Made by a program: the position numbers and the translations under genes. A model generated the notes under the pieces. The model was not told the DNA's origin and searched no databases. It saw only the letters and a program-made list of their open reading frames with translations. From Bacteroidota bacterium (lineage in GTDB: Bacteria > Bacteroidota > Bacteroidia > Chitinophagales > LD1), in NCBI GenBank assembly GCA_947475165.1, contig CANJLD010000001.1, forward strand, positions 1-64,000: 64,000 nucleotides of DNA. Reading direction: 5' to 3'. The first letter of the stretch is position 1; each line of letters starts with the position of its first letter. Below, one piece after another: positions 9,218 through 17,927 of the stretch.

Positions 9218-9961
9218 TTAATCACACTTACTATCTGGTGCCTCTCCATCAAATATCATTTGCACATTGGGAGTCACCACCGGCCTCTGCGCCCACTTAA
9301 ATATTACCTTACCGGCAGTAAGAACCAAGGCAGAACCTAAGGAAACAACACTTGCAAATTTTCTTCCATCGGTGTTCCATACGTTGGCTTCGCCCATATT
9401 AGGTGCCTGTATTTGTGCAAAGCCTGAGAAGGTGCCAACTACACATGCCGTGTTCCAAAACGGAATATTGGCATAATTAATAGCTGCATTGCTATTAAGG
9501 TAAGTAGCCCAACCCCCGGGGGTGGTAACAATGTTTTTCCAATAGGCATCGTTTACCTGTGCTAAACCTATAGCTGCATAAATAGAAGTTTTAGAAATGG
9601 TATTGATGTCGCTGGTGGTTAACTGCTCCATGCAGGCAGCTAAGAAATCGCCCATACTATCTATACTTTGTTCTTTAATACCGCAAAGCACGGCATCTAC
9701 CATAGATGCCTCAGCACCACCAAAGTTTAGGTTCTGTGCAATTTTAGAATTTACATAATCGTTTACGCTGTTTGCCATACCGGTTATAATAAGCGGCATT
9801 CCCTCGGTTGGCGGAGAGGGCAGGGAGTTGAAATAATCTATAATAGTATCGCTAAGGGCGCTGTAAGTGGGGCTGCCGGGTATGTTGGCTATAATATAAT
9901 CTAAGCCATCGGTAAATAATTGTTCGCCTTCTTTGTAGGGGTTTAAAATTGGAATTGCCAT
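9218..9961 (-). CDS. hypothetical protein
   Basis: A 247-residue protein of unknown family, with no signal peptide. It is rich in Ala, Asn, Ser and Thr. A hydrophobic stretch near the C-terminus (SVVSLGSALVLTAGKVIF) could be a membrane segment or buried helix. Two Cys lie mid-protein, one late and one three residues from the end. It ends 38 bases before the start of the double-glycine peptide and lies on the same strand, so co-transcription is possible. Confidence 0.6.
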   Translation of the reverse strand: MAIPILNPYKEGEQLFTDGLDYIIANIPGSPTYSALSDTIIDYFNSLPSPPTEGMPLIITGMANSVNDYVNSKIAQNLNFGGAEASMVDAVLCGIKEQSIDSMGDFLAACMEQLTTSDINTISKTSIYAAIGLAQVNDAYWKNIVTTPGGWATYLNSNAAINYANIPFWNTACVVGTFSGFAQIQAPNMGEANVWNTDGRKFASVVSLGSALVLTAGKVIFKWAQRPVVTPNVQMIFDGEAPDSKCD

Positions 9962-10110
9962 GTGGTGAGTTTTATTGGTTTAAAAATTTGTTTTCTATTG
10001 GTATTAACCGGTTCCATTCAAGCAAGCATGGCAATCATAAAATCCTTCGGATGATTAAATGAAAGCATATTTTGTGAATGAATGAAATTTTTAAACGGTT
10101 TTTGTTTTAA

Positions 10111-10383
10111 GTATTCCTGTTTTAATTCGAGTTATTCCTGACATACTACGAAGTATTCCTGTTTTAATTCGAAGTATTCCTGACATACTACGAAGTATTC
10201 CTGTTTTAATTCGAAGTATTCCTGACATACTAAGATGTATTCCTGTTTTAATTCGAAGTATTCCTGACATACTACGATGTATTCCTGTTTTAATTCGAAG
10301 TATTCCGGGAATACTTCGGGTAATTCCTGTTTATATTGGAAGTATTCCTGTTTTTACTCAACTAATTCTTGGTTTAATTGCAA
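10111..10383. repeat. 13-copy tandem array of a 21-bp unit
   Basis: Units begin at 10111 and then every 21 bases without exception to 10363. The core is GTATTCCTG. Two variants, GTATTCCTGTTTTAATTCGA and GTATTCCTGACATACTACGA (each plus one A), alternate over most of the array, giving a 42-bp higher-order repeat. The last copies decay. Frames on both strands are open over part of it, but no start codon is in frame, so I read it as non-coding. An inverted copy of the core (CAGGAATAC) follows at 10390. The whole gap 9962-10408 holds nothing else I can name. Confidence 0.92.
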
Positions 10384-10408
10384 TAGAAACAGGAATACTG
10401 TCAGTTAG

Positions 10409-11056
10409 TCAGTTAACTAATACTAATACAACCTGCGAGTAAGGCGGCACACCCGTATCTTTATTAGTAATTACCTGTTTGCGGCAGTAAATTTTAGTGC
10501 CGGGCAAGGCACCGCTTACCCAGTTAACACTGCTGCGGGTAGATACCACAGCGGTGGTAAAATTAATACCGTTATTGCTGGTTTGAAAAATATAGGAAGC
10601 TACTACACCTCTATCGGCTGCTTTAGAGGCAAAGCGCAGCATACCTTGTGTGTTGGCTACATTGGTTACTGCAAAATCGGGTTTTGTTCTTGGGTTGGCG
10701 GTGCGCACCCGCATACCGCAACCCTGCACAATCTGCCGCGCTGCTTCTTCGTTAGCCGCGCTATCTGCCGCTAACTGCACTTCGGCTTTAAGCATGTTGG
10801 CATCATTTACTACTGCTGCCAGCGAAATGTTGCGCGTAGCGGCTGTGCCTTCGGCACGGGTGCCTGCTGCGGCTTCATCGGCAACCAACGTTGCAATGCG
10901 CCCGTTAATGGCGGTAACCACACCCGCTGCAAGGGTAATATAGGTATTGCCCGGTGCGGTGGTTAGTTTAAGCATAAGTTCCTGCATATCGCTTATAAAC
11001 TGCGATACCTTACGCGAAATAGCGAATACTGCAATGATTCGTTTTTTGTAAGCCAT
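10409..11056 (-). CDS. hypothetical protein with fibronectin-type-III-like C-terminus
   Basis: A 215-residue protein without a signal peptide. The first ~100 residues are helical and rich in Ala (AAAGTRAEGTAATRN, ADSAANEEAARQIVQG). The last ~80 residues (SYIFQTSNNGINFTTAV, STRSSVNWVSGALPGTKIYC, YSQVVLVLVN) look like one Fn3-type beta-sandwich. Similar two-part proteins occur in Bacteroidota. I know no function. It is divergent from the XRE regulator, across a region with repeated operator-like sites. Confidence 0.65.
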   Translation of the reverse strand: MAYKKRIIAVFAISRKVSQFISDMQELMLKLTTAPGNTYITLAAGVVTAINGRIATLVADEAAAGTRAEGTAATRNISLAAVVNDANMLKAEVQLAADSAANEEAARQIVQGCGMRVRTANPRTKPDFAVTNVANTQGMLRFASKAADRGVVASYIFQTSNNGINFTTAVVSTRSSVNWVSGALPGTKIYCRKQVITNKDTGVPPYSQVVLVLVN

Positions 11057-11128
11057 GATATTTTGTTTTTAGAGGATGAATTAATGCCGGCAAACATACA
11101 GGCGCAGGCAGACCTCTGAAAGTTTTTG

Positions 11129-11173
11129 CGGTTGTGCCGTGAAACCAAAACGGTTGTTTCGTGCAACCGTTTT
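11129..11173. promoter_or_regulatory. paired operator-like direct repeats and hairpin
   Basis: Two 18-base direct repeats matching at 15 positions lie at 11129-11146 (CGGTTGTGCCGTGAAACC) and 11151-11168 (CGGTTGTTTCGTGCAACC), 22 bases apart start to start (about two helical turns). The second is part of a perfect inverted repeat, AAAACGGTTG (11147-11156) with CAACCGTTTT (11164-11173). They lie upstream of the 10409-11056 gene. Confidence 0.6.
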
Positions 11174-11285
11174 AGGAACATTTTGGGAACATGGTAGGCA
11201 ATGGCTTAAAACGGGCGTTTTACCAATGTCACAGAATTGTCATTTTTTTAAGAAAACTCGATTTTTTTCTTTTTCTATTATAAAA

Positions 11286-11330
11286 TTTACAACCACAATC
11301 AGCGTTTTTACAACCAAACAGGTTGTAAAA
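11286..11330. promoter_or_regulatory. operator-like inverted repeat upstream of XRE gene
   Basis: TTTTACAACC (11306-11315) and GGTTGTAAAA (11321-11330) are a perfect 10-base inverted repeat with a 5-base loop, and a third half-site TTTACAACC lies at 11286-11294. Position just before the XRE gene suggests autoregulation. The GGTTG/CAACC core is shared with the 11129-11173 sites. Confidence 0.6.
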
Positions 11331-11370
11331 CCCGGAACCATTATTTATAAAACCCTCTAAATAACCGGCT

Positions 11371-11697
11371 ATGTATGCAAACGAAAACCTTCGCAAATGG
11401 CGTTTAGTGAGAGGCTATAAACAATACTATATGGGTGAGCAGGTAAACATAACCGCACAGGCTTACGGCAAAATTGAGCGGGGACAAACAAAATTTACCA
11501 AAGAGTTTGCCATAAAATTTGCGCTTGCATTAAATATTCCGCTCGAAGAAATTTACACAGATGAACATACCGGAGAAAATGACAGGCCGCTAACCGATAA
11601 AGAAAGGGAGTTTTACCAAAAGCAATTACAGGACAAGGAGAAAATAATTGCCTTGCAGGATATTATCATACAGCTAAAAACAAACAAGAAAAAATAA
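11371..11697 (+). CDS. XRE-family helix-turn-helix transcriptional regulator
   Basis: A 108-residue protein. Residues about 5-62 form a Cro/C1-type HTH (NLRKWRLVRGYKQYYMGEQV, then QAYGKIERGQTKF and FALALNIPLEEIY). A charged helix follows (EREFYQKQLQDKEKIIALQD), probably a coiled coil for dimerisation. The usual QxxxA in helix 2 is changed here (KQYYMGEQV), but the recognition helix ITAQAYGKIERG is normal. It likely binds the inverted repeats immediately upstream and may control the divergent 10409-11056 gene. Confidence 0.88.
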   Translation: MYANENLRKWRLVRGYKQYYMGEQVNITAQAYGKIERGQTKFTKEFAIKFALALNIPLEEIYTDEHTGENDRPLTDKEREFYQKQLQDKEKIIALQDIIIQLKTNKKK

Positions 11698-11709
11698 CCG
11701 GCTGCCTGA

Positions 11710-12198
11710 TTACAATCTCGTAAACGTAATTAAATCGGTACTGCTCAATTCTGTAAAACCAAGCTGGCGCAAAATAGTTACCATCTGCCCCCGGTGGAAG
11801 GTGCTGTGGTTAACTACGTGCATTATTATTTCCTCCACCGTAGATTTAAAGGCATCGCCTTTTACGTTTTTGTAGTGGCATACCTCCTGGCAATACGTTT
11901 CATCTTTACCGGCAATAAAATCATGCAGACTTTTTGAGCCGTCTGTCCATGCCTTTAAGGCTTCCGCTTTGCTGCCTGTAAAATTTTTACTCGGCCAGTC
12001 GTTCAGGCTTTCGCCCTGCAATCTTTTCAGCCATATAAACTCGGCATCCCAAACGTGGTAAACCGTTTTACGCAAGGTAGGGAAACTGCTTTTCACTTCG
12101 GTGTCAAAAAGTTTTTCATCTGCCTTCGCAATAAATTCAGCTATTTTGCCGTTAGCCCAAACGTTATAGGCAAGATGTTGTTGTAATGTATAAGTCAT
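11710..12198 (-). CDS. DinB-family metal-dependent protein
   Basis: A 162-residue four-helix-bundle protein of the DinB/YfiT type. The three expected metal ligands are His in KTVYHVWDAEF and the HVVNHSTFHRGQM helix, followed by the family-typical TILRQLG. Such proteins are often thiol transferases using bacillithiol or related thiols. The substrate here is unknown. It is divergent from the transsulfuration gene, and a second DinB protein is at 27.3 kb. Confidence 0.88.
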   Translation of the reverse strand: MTYTLQQHLAYNVWANGKIAEFIAKADEKLFDTEVKSSFPTLRKTVYHVWDAEFIWLKRLQGESLNDWPSKNFTGSKAEALKAWTDGSKSLHDFIAGKDETYCQEVCHYKNVKGDAFKSTVEEIIMHVVNHSTFHRGQMVTILRQLGFTELSSTDLITFTRL

Positions 12199-12211
12199 TT
12201 TAGTTTTGTTT

Positions 12212-12219
12212 TACGTTTG
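12212..12219 (+). promoter_or_regulatory. -7 promoter element TACGTTTG
   Basis: Exact TAnnTTTG match 13 bases before the ATG at 12232. It predicts a very short 5' leader for the transsulfuration gene and supports that start. Confidence 0.5.
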
Positions 12220-12231
12220 AGTAACTAAAGT

Positions 12232-13473
12232 ATGAAGAAGCGTCCTAAGATTCAAAATTCAAAATTCAAAACTCAGCATTCAAACTTGGGTTTTGCTTCT
12301 ATTACCTCGCAGGATAATTTTAATGAGCAGGTAAAAATTACTCCTCACGCTTCGCCTATTTTTACTTCTTCTACTTATGTATATGAAAGTGCCGAAAAAG
12401 CACAGCAGGTTTTCAGGGGCGAAGAGGAAGCGTTTATCTATTCGCGCTGGAGCCACCCCAATGCCGAGCTGGTAGAAAATAAATTAGAACAACTGGAGAC
12501 CTTCGGTTTGAATATAGAAGCGAAGGCCTTGGTTTTTTCTTCGGGCATGTCTGCCCTTGCTGCGCTTTACCAAAGTGTTTTAAAGCCCGGTGATAAAATT
12601 CTGGCACAGGGAAACATTTACGGAACGGCAGTTGATTATTTTAATCAGTATCAGGAAGCCTTTCAGATTGATGTAATTTTTGCCGACTTCAAAAACCTTA
12701 AAGAATTAGAATCTATTTTAAAAGCCGAGAAGAAGGTAAAACTGATTTATGCCGAAACACCTTCGAACCCCACACTGAATTGCTACGACTTAAAAGCCCT
12801 GAGCGCACTCGGCAAAAAGTATAAAGTAAAGGTGGCCGTTGATAATACGTTTGCTTCGCCTTACTTACAACAACCATTCAAATTCGGAGTAGATTTTATT
12901 ATTCATTCTTCCACCAAATATTTAAACGGCCACGGCACCGGCTTAAGTGGTTTCTTAATTGGAAGAGATGTGGCGTTTATGAAAAAGGAAGTCTGGAAAA
13001 TCCGCAAACTGAACGGCAGCATCTGCGCCCCGTTTGATGCCTGGCTGCTGAACATAGGCATGAAAACATTGTCACTGCGCATGGAGCAGCATTGCGCTAA
13101 TGCCTTAGCGGTGGCTAAATTTCTTCAATCGCATCCGGCAGTTTCAAAGGTGAATTACTTGGGATTAAAAGAACACGCTGACCACGCGCTTGCAAAAAGG
13201 CAAATGAAAAATTTTGGTGGTGTGCTGTCGTTCGAATTAAAGAACGGTTATAAAGCTGGAGAAAAACTGATGAAGAAAATCAAGTTCTGTAAACTCACCG
13301 CATCGCTCGGCACAATCGATACATTGATTCAGCATCCGGCAAGTATGAGTCATTCGTTTGTTCCAAAAGAACAAAGAGAAGAATACGGCATTACTGACGG
13401 CTTAGTGCGCTTAAGTGTAGGCATTGAAGATGTAAAAGATGTAATTGCTGATTTAGCGCAGGCTCTCAAATAA
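12232..13473 (+). CDS. PLP-dependent transsulfuration enzyme (cystathionine gamma-synthase / methionine gamma-lyase family)
   Basis: A 413-residue fold-type I PLP enzyme of the Cys/Met metabolism family. Visible are YSRWSHPNAELVENKL, FSSGMSALAAL, the ETPSNPTLN segment and the PLP lysine in DFIIHSSTKYLNGHG, with the C-terminal VRLSVGIEDVKDVIADL. Whether it makes cystathionine or degrades methionine/cystathionine cannot be decided. The N-terminus (residues 7-18, IQNSKFKTQHSN) is encoded by a heptanucleotide repeat and is not part of the family fold. No alternative start exists before the conserved region. Confidence 0.9.
   Translation: MKKRPKIQNSKFKTQHSNLGFASITSQDNFNEQVKITPHASPIFTSSTYVYESAEKAQQVFRGEEEAFIYSRWSHPNAELVENKLEQLETFGLNIEAKALVFSSGMSALAALYQSVLKPGDKILAQGNIYGTAVDYFNQYQEAFQIDVIFADFKNLKELESILKAEKKVKLIYAETPSNPTLNCYDLKALSALGKKYKVKVAVDNTFASPYLQQPFKFGVDFIIHSSTKYLNGHGTGLSGFLIGRDVAFMKKEVWKIRKLNGSICAPFDAWLLNIGMKTLSLRMEQHCANALAVAKFLQSHPAVSKVNYLGLKEHADHALAKRQMKNFGGVLSFELKNGYKAGEKLMKKIKFCKLTASLGTIDTLIQHPASMSHSFVPKEQREEYGITDGLVRLSVGIEDVKDVIADLAQALK
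12251..12286. repeat. heptanucleotide repeat translated in an N-terminus
   Basis: TTCAAAA at 12251-12257, 12258-12264 and 12265-12271, then a diverged unit and a further ATTCAAAC. It lies inside codons 7-18 of the transsulfuration gene. Confidence 0.85.
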
Positions 13474-13499
13474 ACCCCTAAATCCCCTAAAGGGGACTT
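13474..13499. repeat. CCCCTAAATCCCC palindromic repeat, copy 2
   Basis: ACCCCTAAATCCCC then TAAAGGGG and ACTT, starting directly after the transsulfuration stop codon and ending 8 bases before the isoaspartyl peptidase ATG. Confidence 0.85.
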
Positions 13500-13506
13500 C
13501 ATACAA

Positions 13507-14445
13507 ATGAGTAATAATTTTGGAATTGCAATACATGGCGGAGCGGGAACTATTCTGCGTTCGTCTATGACTGAAGAAAAAGAAAAGCAATACACCGCTG
13601 CTTTGCAGCAAGCCATTAACACCGGTTACACCATTCTGCAAAAAGGCGGAAGTTCTCTCGATGCAGTTGAGGAAGCTATTATAAGTTTAGAAGACTGCCC
13701 CTTGTTCAATGCCGGTAAAGGTGCGGTGTTCAACAATAAAGGCGGACACGAAATGGATGCCAGCATTATGTATGGCAAAGATTTAAGTGCCGGTGCGGTT
13801 AGCTTAATTAAAAATGTAAAAAATCCAATTTCGCTTTCACGCGCAGTGATGGAAAAAAGCGAACATGTTTTTTTATGCGGAGATGGCGCAGAAGAATTTG
13901 CGAAGAAGATGAATCTGCCATTCGAAAGCGATGAATATTTCCGCGATGAGTTTCGTTATCAGCAATGGCAGAAAGCTAAAGAAGCCGATGGAAGTTTTCT
14001 CGACCACAACGTTCAAACACAAAGCGACAAGAAATTCGGCACCGTAGGTGCAGTTGCATTAGACGTAAACGGAAATTTAGCCGCAGGAACATCTACCGGT
14101 GGAATGACTAACAAAAAATTCGGTCGCGTTGGCGATTCTCCCGTTATAGGTGCCGGTACGTATGCCAACAATAATACCTGCGCCATTTCCTGCACCGGTC
14201 ATGGCGAATTGTTTATTCGCGCAGTAGTGGCTTACGATATTTCTGCCTTAATGGAATACAAAAACCTTTCGCTTAAAGAAGCTTGTGAAGAAGTAGTTAT
14301 AAAAAAATTAGTAGCCATTGGTGGCGAAGGCGGCTTGATTGCCATTGATAAAAACGGAAATATTGAATTGCCTTTTAATTCAGAAGGAATGTATCGGGCA
14401 ATGAAAAGCAGCAAGGGAAAAGAATTAATTGCTATCTACAAATAA
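13507..14445 (+). CDS. isoaspartyl peptidase / plant-type L-asparaginase
   Basis: A 312-residue Ntn-hydrolase that cleaves itself before the nucleophile Thr179 (KFG/TVGAVALD). The GIAIHGGAGTI start, NAGKGAVF, GNLAAGTSTGGMTNK and GDSPVIGAGTYAN segments are family hallmarks, and the length is normal. These enzymes hydrolyse beta-aspartyl dipeptides. With cyanophycinase and cyanophycin synthetase nearby, the likely physiological substrate is beta-Asp-Arg from cyanophycin breakdown. That link is inference from context. Confidence 0.93.
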   Translation: MSNNFGIAIHGGAGTILRSSMTEEKEKQYTAALQQAINTGYTILQKGGSSLDAVEEAIISLEDCPLFNAGKGAVFNNKGGHEMDASIMYGKDLSAGAVSLIKNVKNPISLSRAVMEKSEHVFLCGDGAEEFAKKMNLPFESDEYFRDEFRYQQWQKAKEADGSFLDHNVQTQSDKKFGTVGAVALDVNGNLAAGTSTGGMTNKKFGRVGDSPVIGAGTYANNNTCAISCTGHGELFIRAVVAYDISALMEYKNLSLKEACEEVVIKKLVAIGGEGGLIAIDKNGNIELPFNSEGMYRAMKSSKGKELIAIYK

Positions 14446-14455
14446 CTAAAACAGT

Positions 14456-16225
14456 TTAGCTGGCTTTAGCTATTTCATCAAACACTTCCGTTTCCATCTT
14501 GTAATCCGAAGTCGCTTTTCTATCTACTGTTTTTTTTGCTAAACTGAAATAGAAAATGGAGCCTTTATCCAGTTCACTTTCTACCCACATTTTTCCTCCG
14601 TAGTTTCCCACAATCTTATTACAGATAGCCAAACCTACACCGGTACCTTCGTACTGGCTTGCGTTGTGCAGGCGTTTAAATATTTCAAAAATCTGCTTGT
14701 TGTATCGCTCCGAAATTCCTATGCCGTTATCGGCTACGCTTACTATGTAATCGTTTTCGTTTTCCAAACAATCTACCCTTACCTGCGGGTGAGGTGACTT
14801 ATTATACTTCAAGGCATTCTCTACTAAATTACTCAACAGCATATTCATATGTGCCGGTGCTACATACACCTTCGGCAAAGTGGAATGTTGCACTGCTGCA
14901 TTCTTTTTGAAGATGGTATCGCCTGCATTTTTTATTACTTCTTCCAACACAGTATTCAGGTTGGTAAGTTCTGTCGGCTTATCATTTTGGTCAGCCACCG
15001 AGTATTGATAAATATCGCGTATAAGCTGGTTAAGATGTTTTACGGAATTAATTGCATGTCCAATCATACTTACCGAATCTTCGTCCAGCTTTCCTGCATT
15101 TCTGCGCGCCAGCAATTGCAGATAAGAAGTAATATTTCGCAAAGGGCTCTTTAAATCATGCGAAGTGGCATGTACAAAATGCTTCAAATCATCATTCTTC
15201 CGCTCTAACTCCTGAGCGTATTCTTTTAGCTGATCATCGGCTTCTTTCATACTGGTAATATCAAGCGAGTAGCCAACCAAACAGAGCAGTTCTTTATTCT
15301 CGTTGTAAATTGGAGACGCGCCTTTAAGTGTGTGACACAACTTGCCATTTCTGTCAAGAAACGATTCTTCCATTTGCAAAGCAGTTCCCTTCTCCAATGC
15401 TTCATGCAAAATTTTATCGCGCTCTGTAGCACCGTTCATGTTCAACCCGCGCTCTCTGAAATAATCCTGATTGGTTTTTCCAATCATCCATTTCCGCATC
15501 ACCGGGTCGCTGATAGCGGCACTGTTGATGTAAGAATATCTCAACTCCTTATCAAACGTTACAATATCAATTGGAATTTGCTCAAGCAAACGCTCATATA
15601 ACTTTTTCTGTCCTATCAGCTGTTCTTCTTTCTCCTGTGCCTCACGTTCGTAGCGCGAGTTTTTATGGTAAATCAAATACAATAACACAACTAAGCAGAA
15701 AAACTTAACCGGTTCCGTTGTTTTGTTCACCACCAATTGCTCGGCAATAGGAACACCGTAAGTAGAAAGATACGGAGACAAAAAATAATACACGGCAAAT
15801 GGCACAATACTTAAAGCCACACCGCAAAAAATAAGCCTCTTGTTTTTCATTTCAAAAAAGTAAAGCGGAAGTAAAGCAGTGAGCAAAAGGAAATCAATAA
15901 CATGTGTATGCTCTCCTAAAAAAACCGCCATTGAAACGGTATTGTAGTTGATGAGAGTAATGCTTGAAATTTTAGCAATGTTCACATGACCTTTCCAAAC
16001 TAAAAGACGAATCAAGGCTAACCCGGCTATAAAGACCACCGTCATTAAAGCCGAGCGGTGCAGACCGTTAGCTATATGCGATGCCAAACTTAATACCTGA
16101 ATTAAAAGCAAAATAATTAAGCCGCGATTCAAATCAATCAGTTCTCTCTTCTCGCGCTCAGTGTGCGCAAAACGAATACCGGTATACGATATCATTCGCC
16201 ATAAATTGGTAAAGAAAGAAAACAT
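14456..16225 (-). CDS. membrane-bound PAS sensor histidine kinase
   Basis: A 589-residue kinase. Residues about 30-190 hold about six membrane helices, then a short coiled coil, a PAS domain at about 212-325 and a second coiled coil. The HisKA domain has its H-box VHATSHDLKSPL (His356). The HATPase domain shows the N-box NLVENALKYNKS, the G1 box DNGIGI and the G2 box GTGVGLAI. The domain order and LKHFVHATSHDLKSPLRN resemble phytochrome-like/CHASE kinases. No response regulator is adjacent, so the partner and signal are unknown. It sits in the cyanophycin region, convergent with the isoaspartyl peptidase. Confidence 0.92.
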   Translation of the reverse strand: MFSFFTNLWRMISYTGIRFAHTEREKRELIDLNRGLIILLLIQVLSLASHIANGLHRSALMTVVFIAGLALIRLLVWKGHVNIAKISSITLINYNTVSMAVFLGEHTHVIDFLLLTALLPLYFFEMKNKRLIFCGVALSIVPFAVYYFLSPYLSTYGVPIAEQLVVNKTTEPVKFFCLVVLLYLIYHKNSRYEREAQEKEEQLIGQKKLYERLLEQIPIDIVTFDKELRYSYINSAAISDPVMRKWMIGKTNQDYFRERGLNMNGATERDKILHEALEKGTALQMEESFLDRNGKLCHTLKGASPIYNENKELLCLVGYSLDITSMKEADDQLKEYAQELERKNDDLKHFVHATSHDLKSPLRNITSYLQLLARRNAGKLDEDSVSMIGHAINSVKHLNQLIRDIYQYSVADQNDKPTELTNLNTVLEEVIKNAGDTIFKKNAAVQHSTLPKVYVAPAHMNMLLSNLVENALKYNKSPHPQVRVDCLENENDYIVSVADNGIGISERYNKQIFEIFKRLHNASQYEGTGVGLAICNKIVGNYGGKMWVESELDKGSIFYFSLAKKTVDRKATSDYKMETEVFDEIAKAS

Positions 16226-16304
16226 GTGTGCGTTTACGACAAAACGCTTTGACGAGCCATTTTATGAATTTGTCATTCACAAAGCCCGGTTTGTAAGTGT
16301 TCAA

Positions 16305-17078
16305 CTATTCGGCATAAACGCTTTCTAGAAAGTCGTTCTCGTTTGCTTTTACAAGCTCCAGTATGTCTAACTTGGTTTGTTCATCCAAATGCAAAAACAA
16401 ATCGTGTCCTCTGCGAATAATTTCTCTGCCTAACTCAATGGCTTCAATTTCGTTGGCACTGTAAACATCCGTCTTGGCATACATTCGCTGCAACACATCA
16501 TCCATTATACTAATAGTTTTACCAAGCAAATCGGTATTCGAAAAGGCATGGAACAGCTCGCTTACTTCATTAATAAATTTCTGCAACTGCGGCTTAGGAA
16601 TAGATTTAAGGCACACATAAAACTGTTCATCGCTCAGCGGAACGGTAAATTTATTTTTGTTGGCTCCGGCTAGTAATGAATTTTCAAAATGCTTTGCTGA
16701 TGTGTGAACTTCCAAAGCATTCAATCCGCTTTTTATAGCTACAGGAAATTGAAATCCGAAACGAAGAATGGCACTTCCTATATTTCCAAGCAAATCGGTA
16801 ATCCTTCCCGGATGAAGAACATAATTCTGCAACTCTTCAAAAGCAGCATCTAACTTTTCGCGCTGCGAAGCTTCGGGATATAAACTTTCGAGAAAATATT
16901 TTTTGAGCTCGTCCACTACTTCTTTGTTTATGCTTTCCGGCAATTCAAAACTTTCATTAACCACTTTATAATCGTATCGCTTCTCCACTACTTCGCGGTA
17001 TTTTCCTATCAAATGATATTTCATTTCAACATCTGCTGTGCTGCTTTTTGCTTTTGGTGTCTTCTTCTTGGTAGCCAT
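16305..17078 (-). CDS. unknown protein co-transcribed with cyanophycinase
   Basis: A 257-residue, charged, mostly helical, probably cytoplasmic protein with no motif I recognise. The N-terminus is Lys/Ser rich (MATKKKTPKAKSS), the middle has a hydrophobic helix (NIGSAILRFGFQFPVAIKSG), and the C-terminus is acidic. Its start is 3 bases from the end of cyanophycinase on the same strand, so the two are almost certainly one operon. A role in cyanophycin granule handling is possible but only inferred from position. Confidence 0.8.
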   Translation of the reverse strand: MATKKKTPKAKSSTADVEMKYHLIGKYREVVEKRYDYKVVNESFELPESINKEVVDELKKYFLESLYPEASQREKLDAAFEELQNYVLHPGRITDLLGNIGSAILRFGFQFPVAIKSGLNALEVHTSAKHFENSLLAGANKNKFTVPLSDEQFYVCLKSIPKPQLQKFINEVSELFHAFSNTDLLGKTISIMDDVLQRMYAKTDVYSANEIEAIELGREIIRRGHDLFLHLDEQTKLDILELVKANENDFLESVYAE

Positions 17079-17081
17079 ATA

Positions 17082-17927
17082 TTAAACTGTAATTTTTTTC
17101 GTTTTGCAATTGTATAGGTTGCCTTTTTGCAGAATATGCACACGCAAATCTTCTAACGAAATAGGTGAGCCGTCTTTGATAGTTTTGATATTGTTATAAA
17201 CGATGTGTGAGCCGTCAACAATCATTACTGCACCACTTCCTATCACTTCCAACTCATCTGTTTTTGTAATGATTACACCGGTATCTTCTCCTAAACCAAC
17301 ACCGGTCAGTGAAGGATGAAGTGCCACCATTTGTGCCAAGCGTGTAAACCTTCCGCGCTTGTTTACATGCGAATCAATAATTACATCTTCTACAAAACCA
17401 AGACCGGTGGCATTTTTCACTTCTCCTTTTAAAAGTGAGTAGGCAGCATTGCCATCGCTAATCATCACATGACTCATCGCCATCGCACCGGCACTGGTTC
17501 CGGTAATTACAAAGTTCTCATGTTCATATCTGCTCTTCAGCGTTTTAAAAAACTCTGTTCCGCTGAAAACCGAAGTAATTTTGCTTTGATTTCCCCCGCT
17601 GAACATTATCAATTGACAACTTTTTAAACGCTCCAAAACATCTTCCTGTTCTGCATCTTTCACTTTGCGAATGCGCATGTGAAATACTTTCGTGCAGCCG
17701 AGTTTGGTAAAAGCATTCAGGTAATTCCGCCAAACTTCACCGGGAATTGACGATGCGGTAGTCACCACTTCAATATGTGCATGTTTTCCTCCGGCTTCAT
17801 CAACTATTCGCTTGAGCACACTAAGTTCCGAGTAGTTGGGATTGTTCTTGTGAACAGCAAATAAATCTTTATCCGTGCCTTTGTCTTCCGCTCCGCCAAT
17901 GGCAATCAATTTCCCTTTTGGTATCAT
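17082..17927 (-). CDS. cphB: cyanophycinase
   Basis: A serine exopeptidase of the S51 family that releases beta-Asp-Arg dipeptides from cyanophycin. At 281 residues it has the normal length. The nucleophile elbow is ITGTSAGAMA (Ser145). Also visible are the N-terminal GKLIAIGGAEDK, the IMFSGGNQ segment, and DSHVNKRGRFTRLAQ with GVGLGEDTG downstream, all typical of CphB. It heads a two-gene unit with the 257-residue unknown protein, and cphA follows about 1.1 kb away on the other strand. Confidence 0.95.
   Translation of the reverse strand: MIPKGKLIAIGGAEDKGTDKDLFAVHKNNPNYSELSVLKRIVDEAGGKHAHIEVVTTASSIPGEVWRNYLNAFTKLGCTKVFHMRIRKVKDAEQEDVLERLKSCQLIMFSGGNQSKITSVFSGTEFFKTLKSRYEHENFVITGTSAGAMAMSHVMISDGNAAYSLLKGEVKNATGLGFVEDVIIDSHVNKRGRFTRLAQMVALHPSLTGVGLGEDTGVIITKTDELEVIGSGAVMIVDGSHIVYNNIKTIKDGSPISLEDLRVHILQKGNLYNCKTKKITV

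Noticed and set aside
10111-10383. CRISPR array
   Set aside because: Units are contiguous 21-mers without unique spacers, and no cas genes are present.
10095-10440. Heptapeptide-repeat protein encoded by the 21-bp array (SIPVLIR/SIPDILR on plus, QEYFELK on minus)
   Set aside because: No start codon is in frame on either strand, and the minus frame is broken by stops at about 10133 and 10355.
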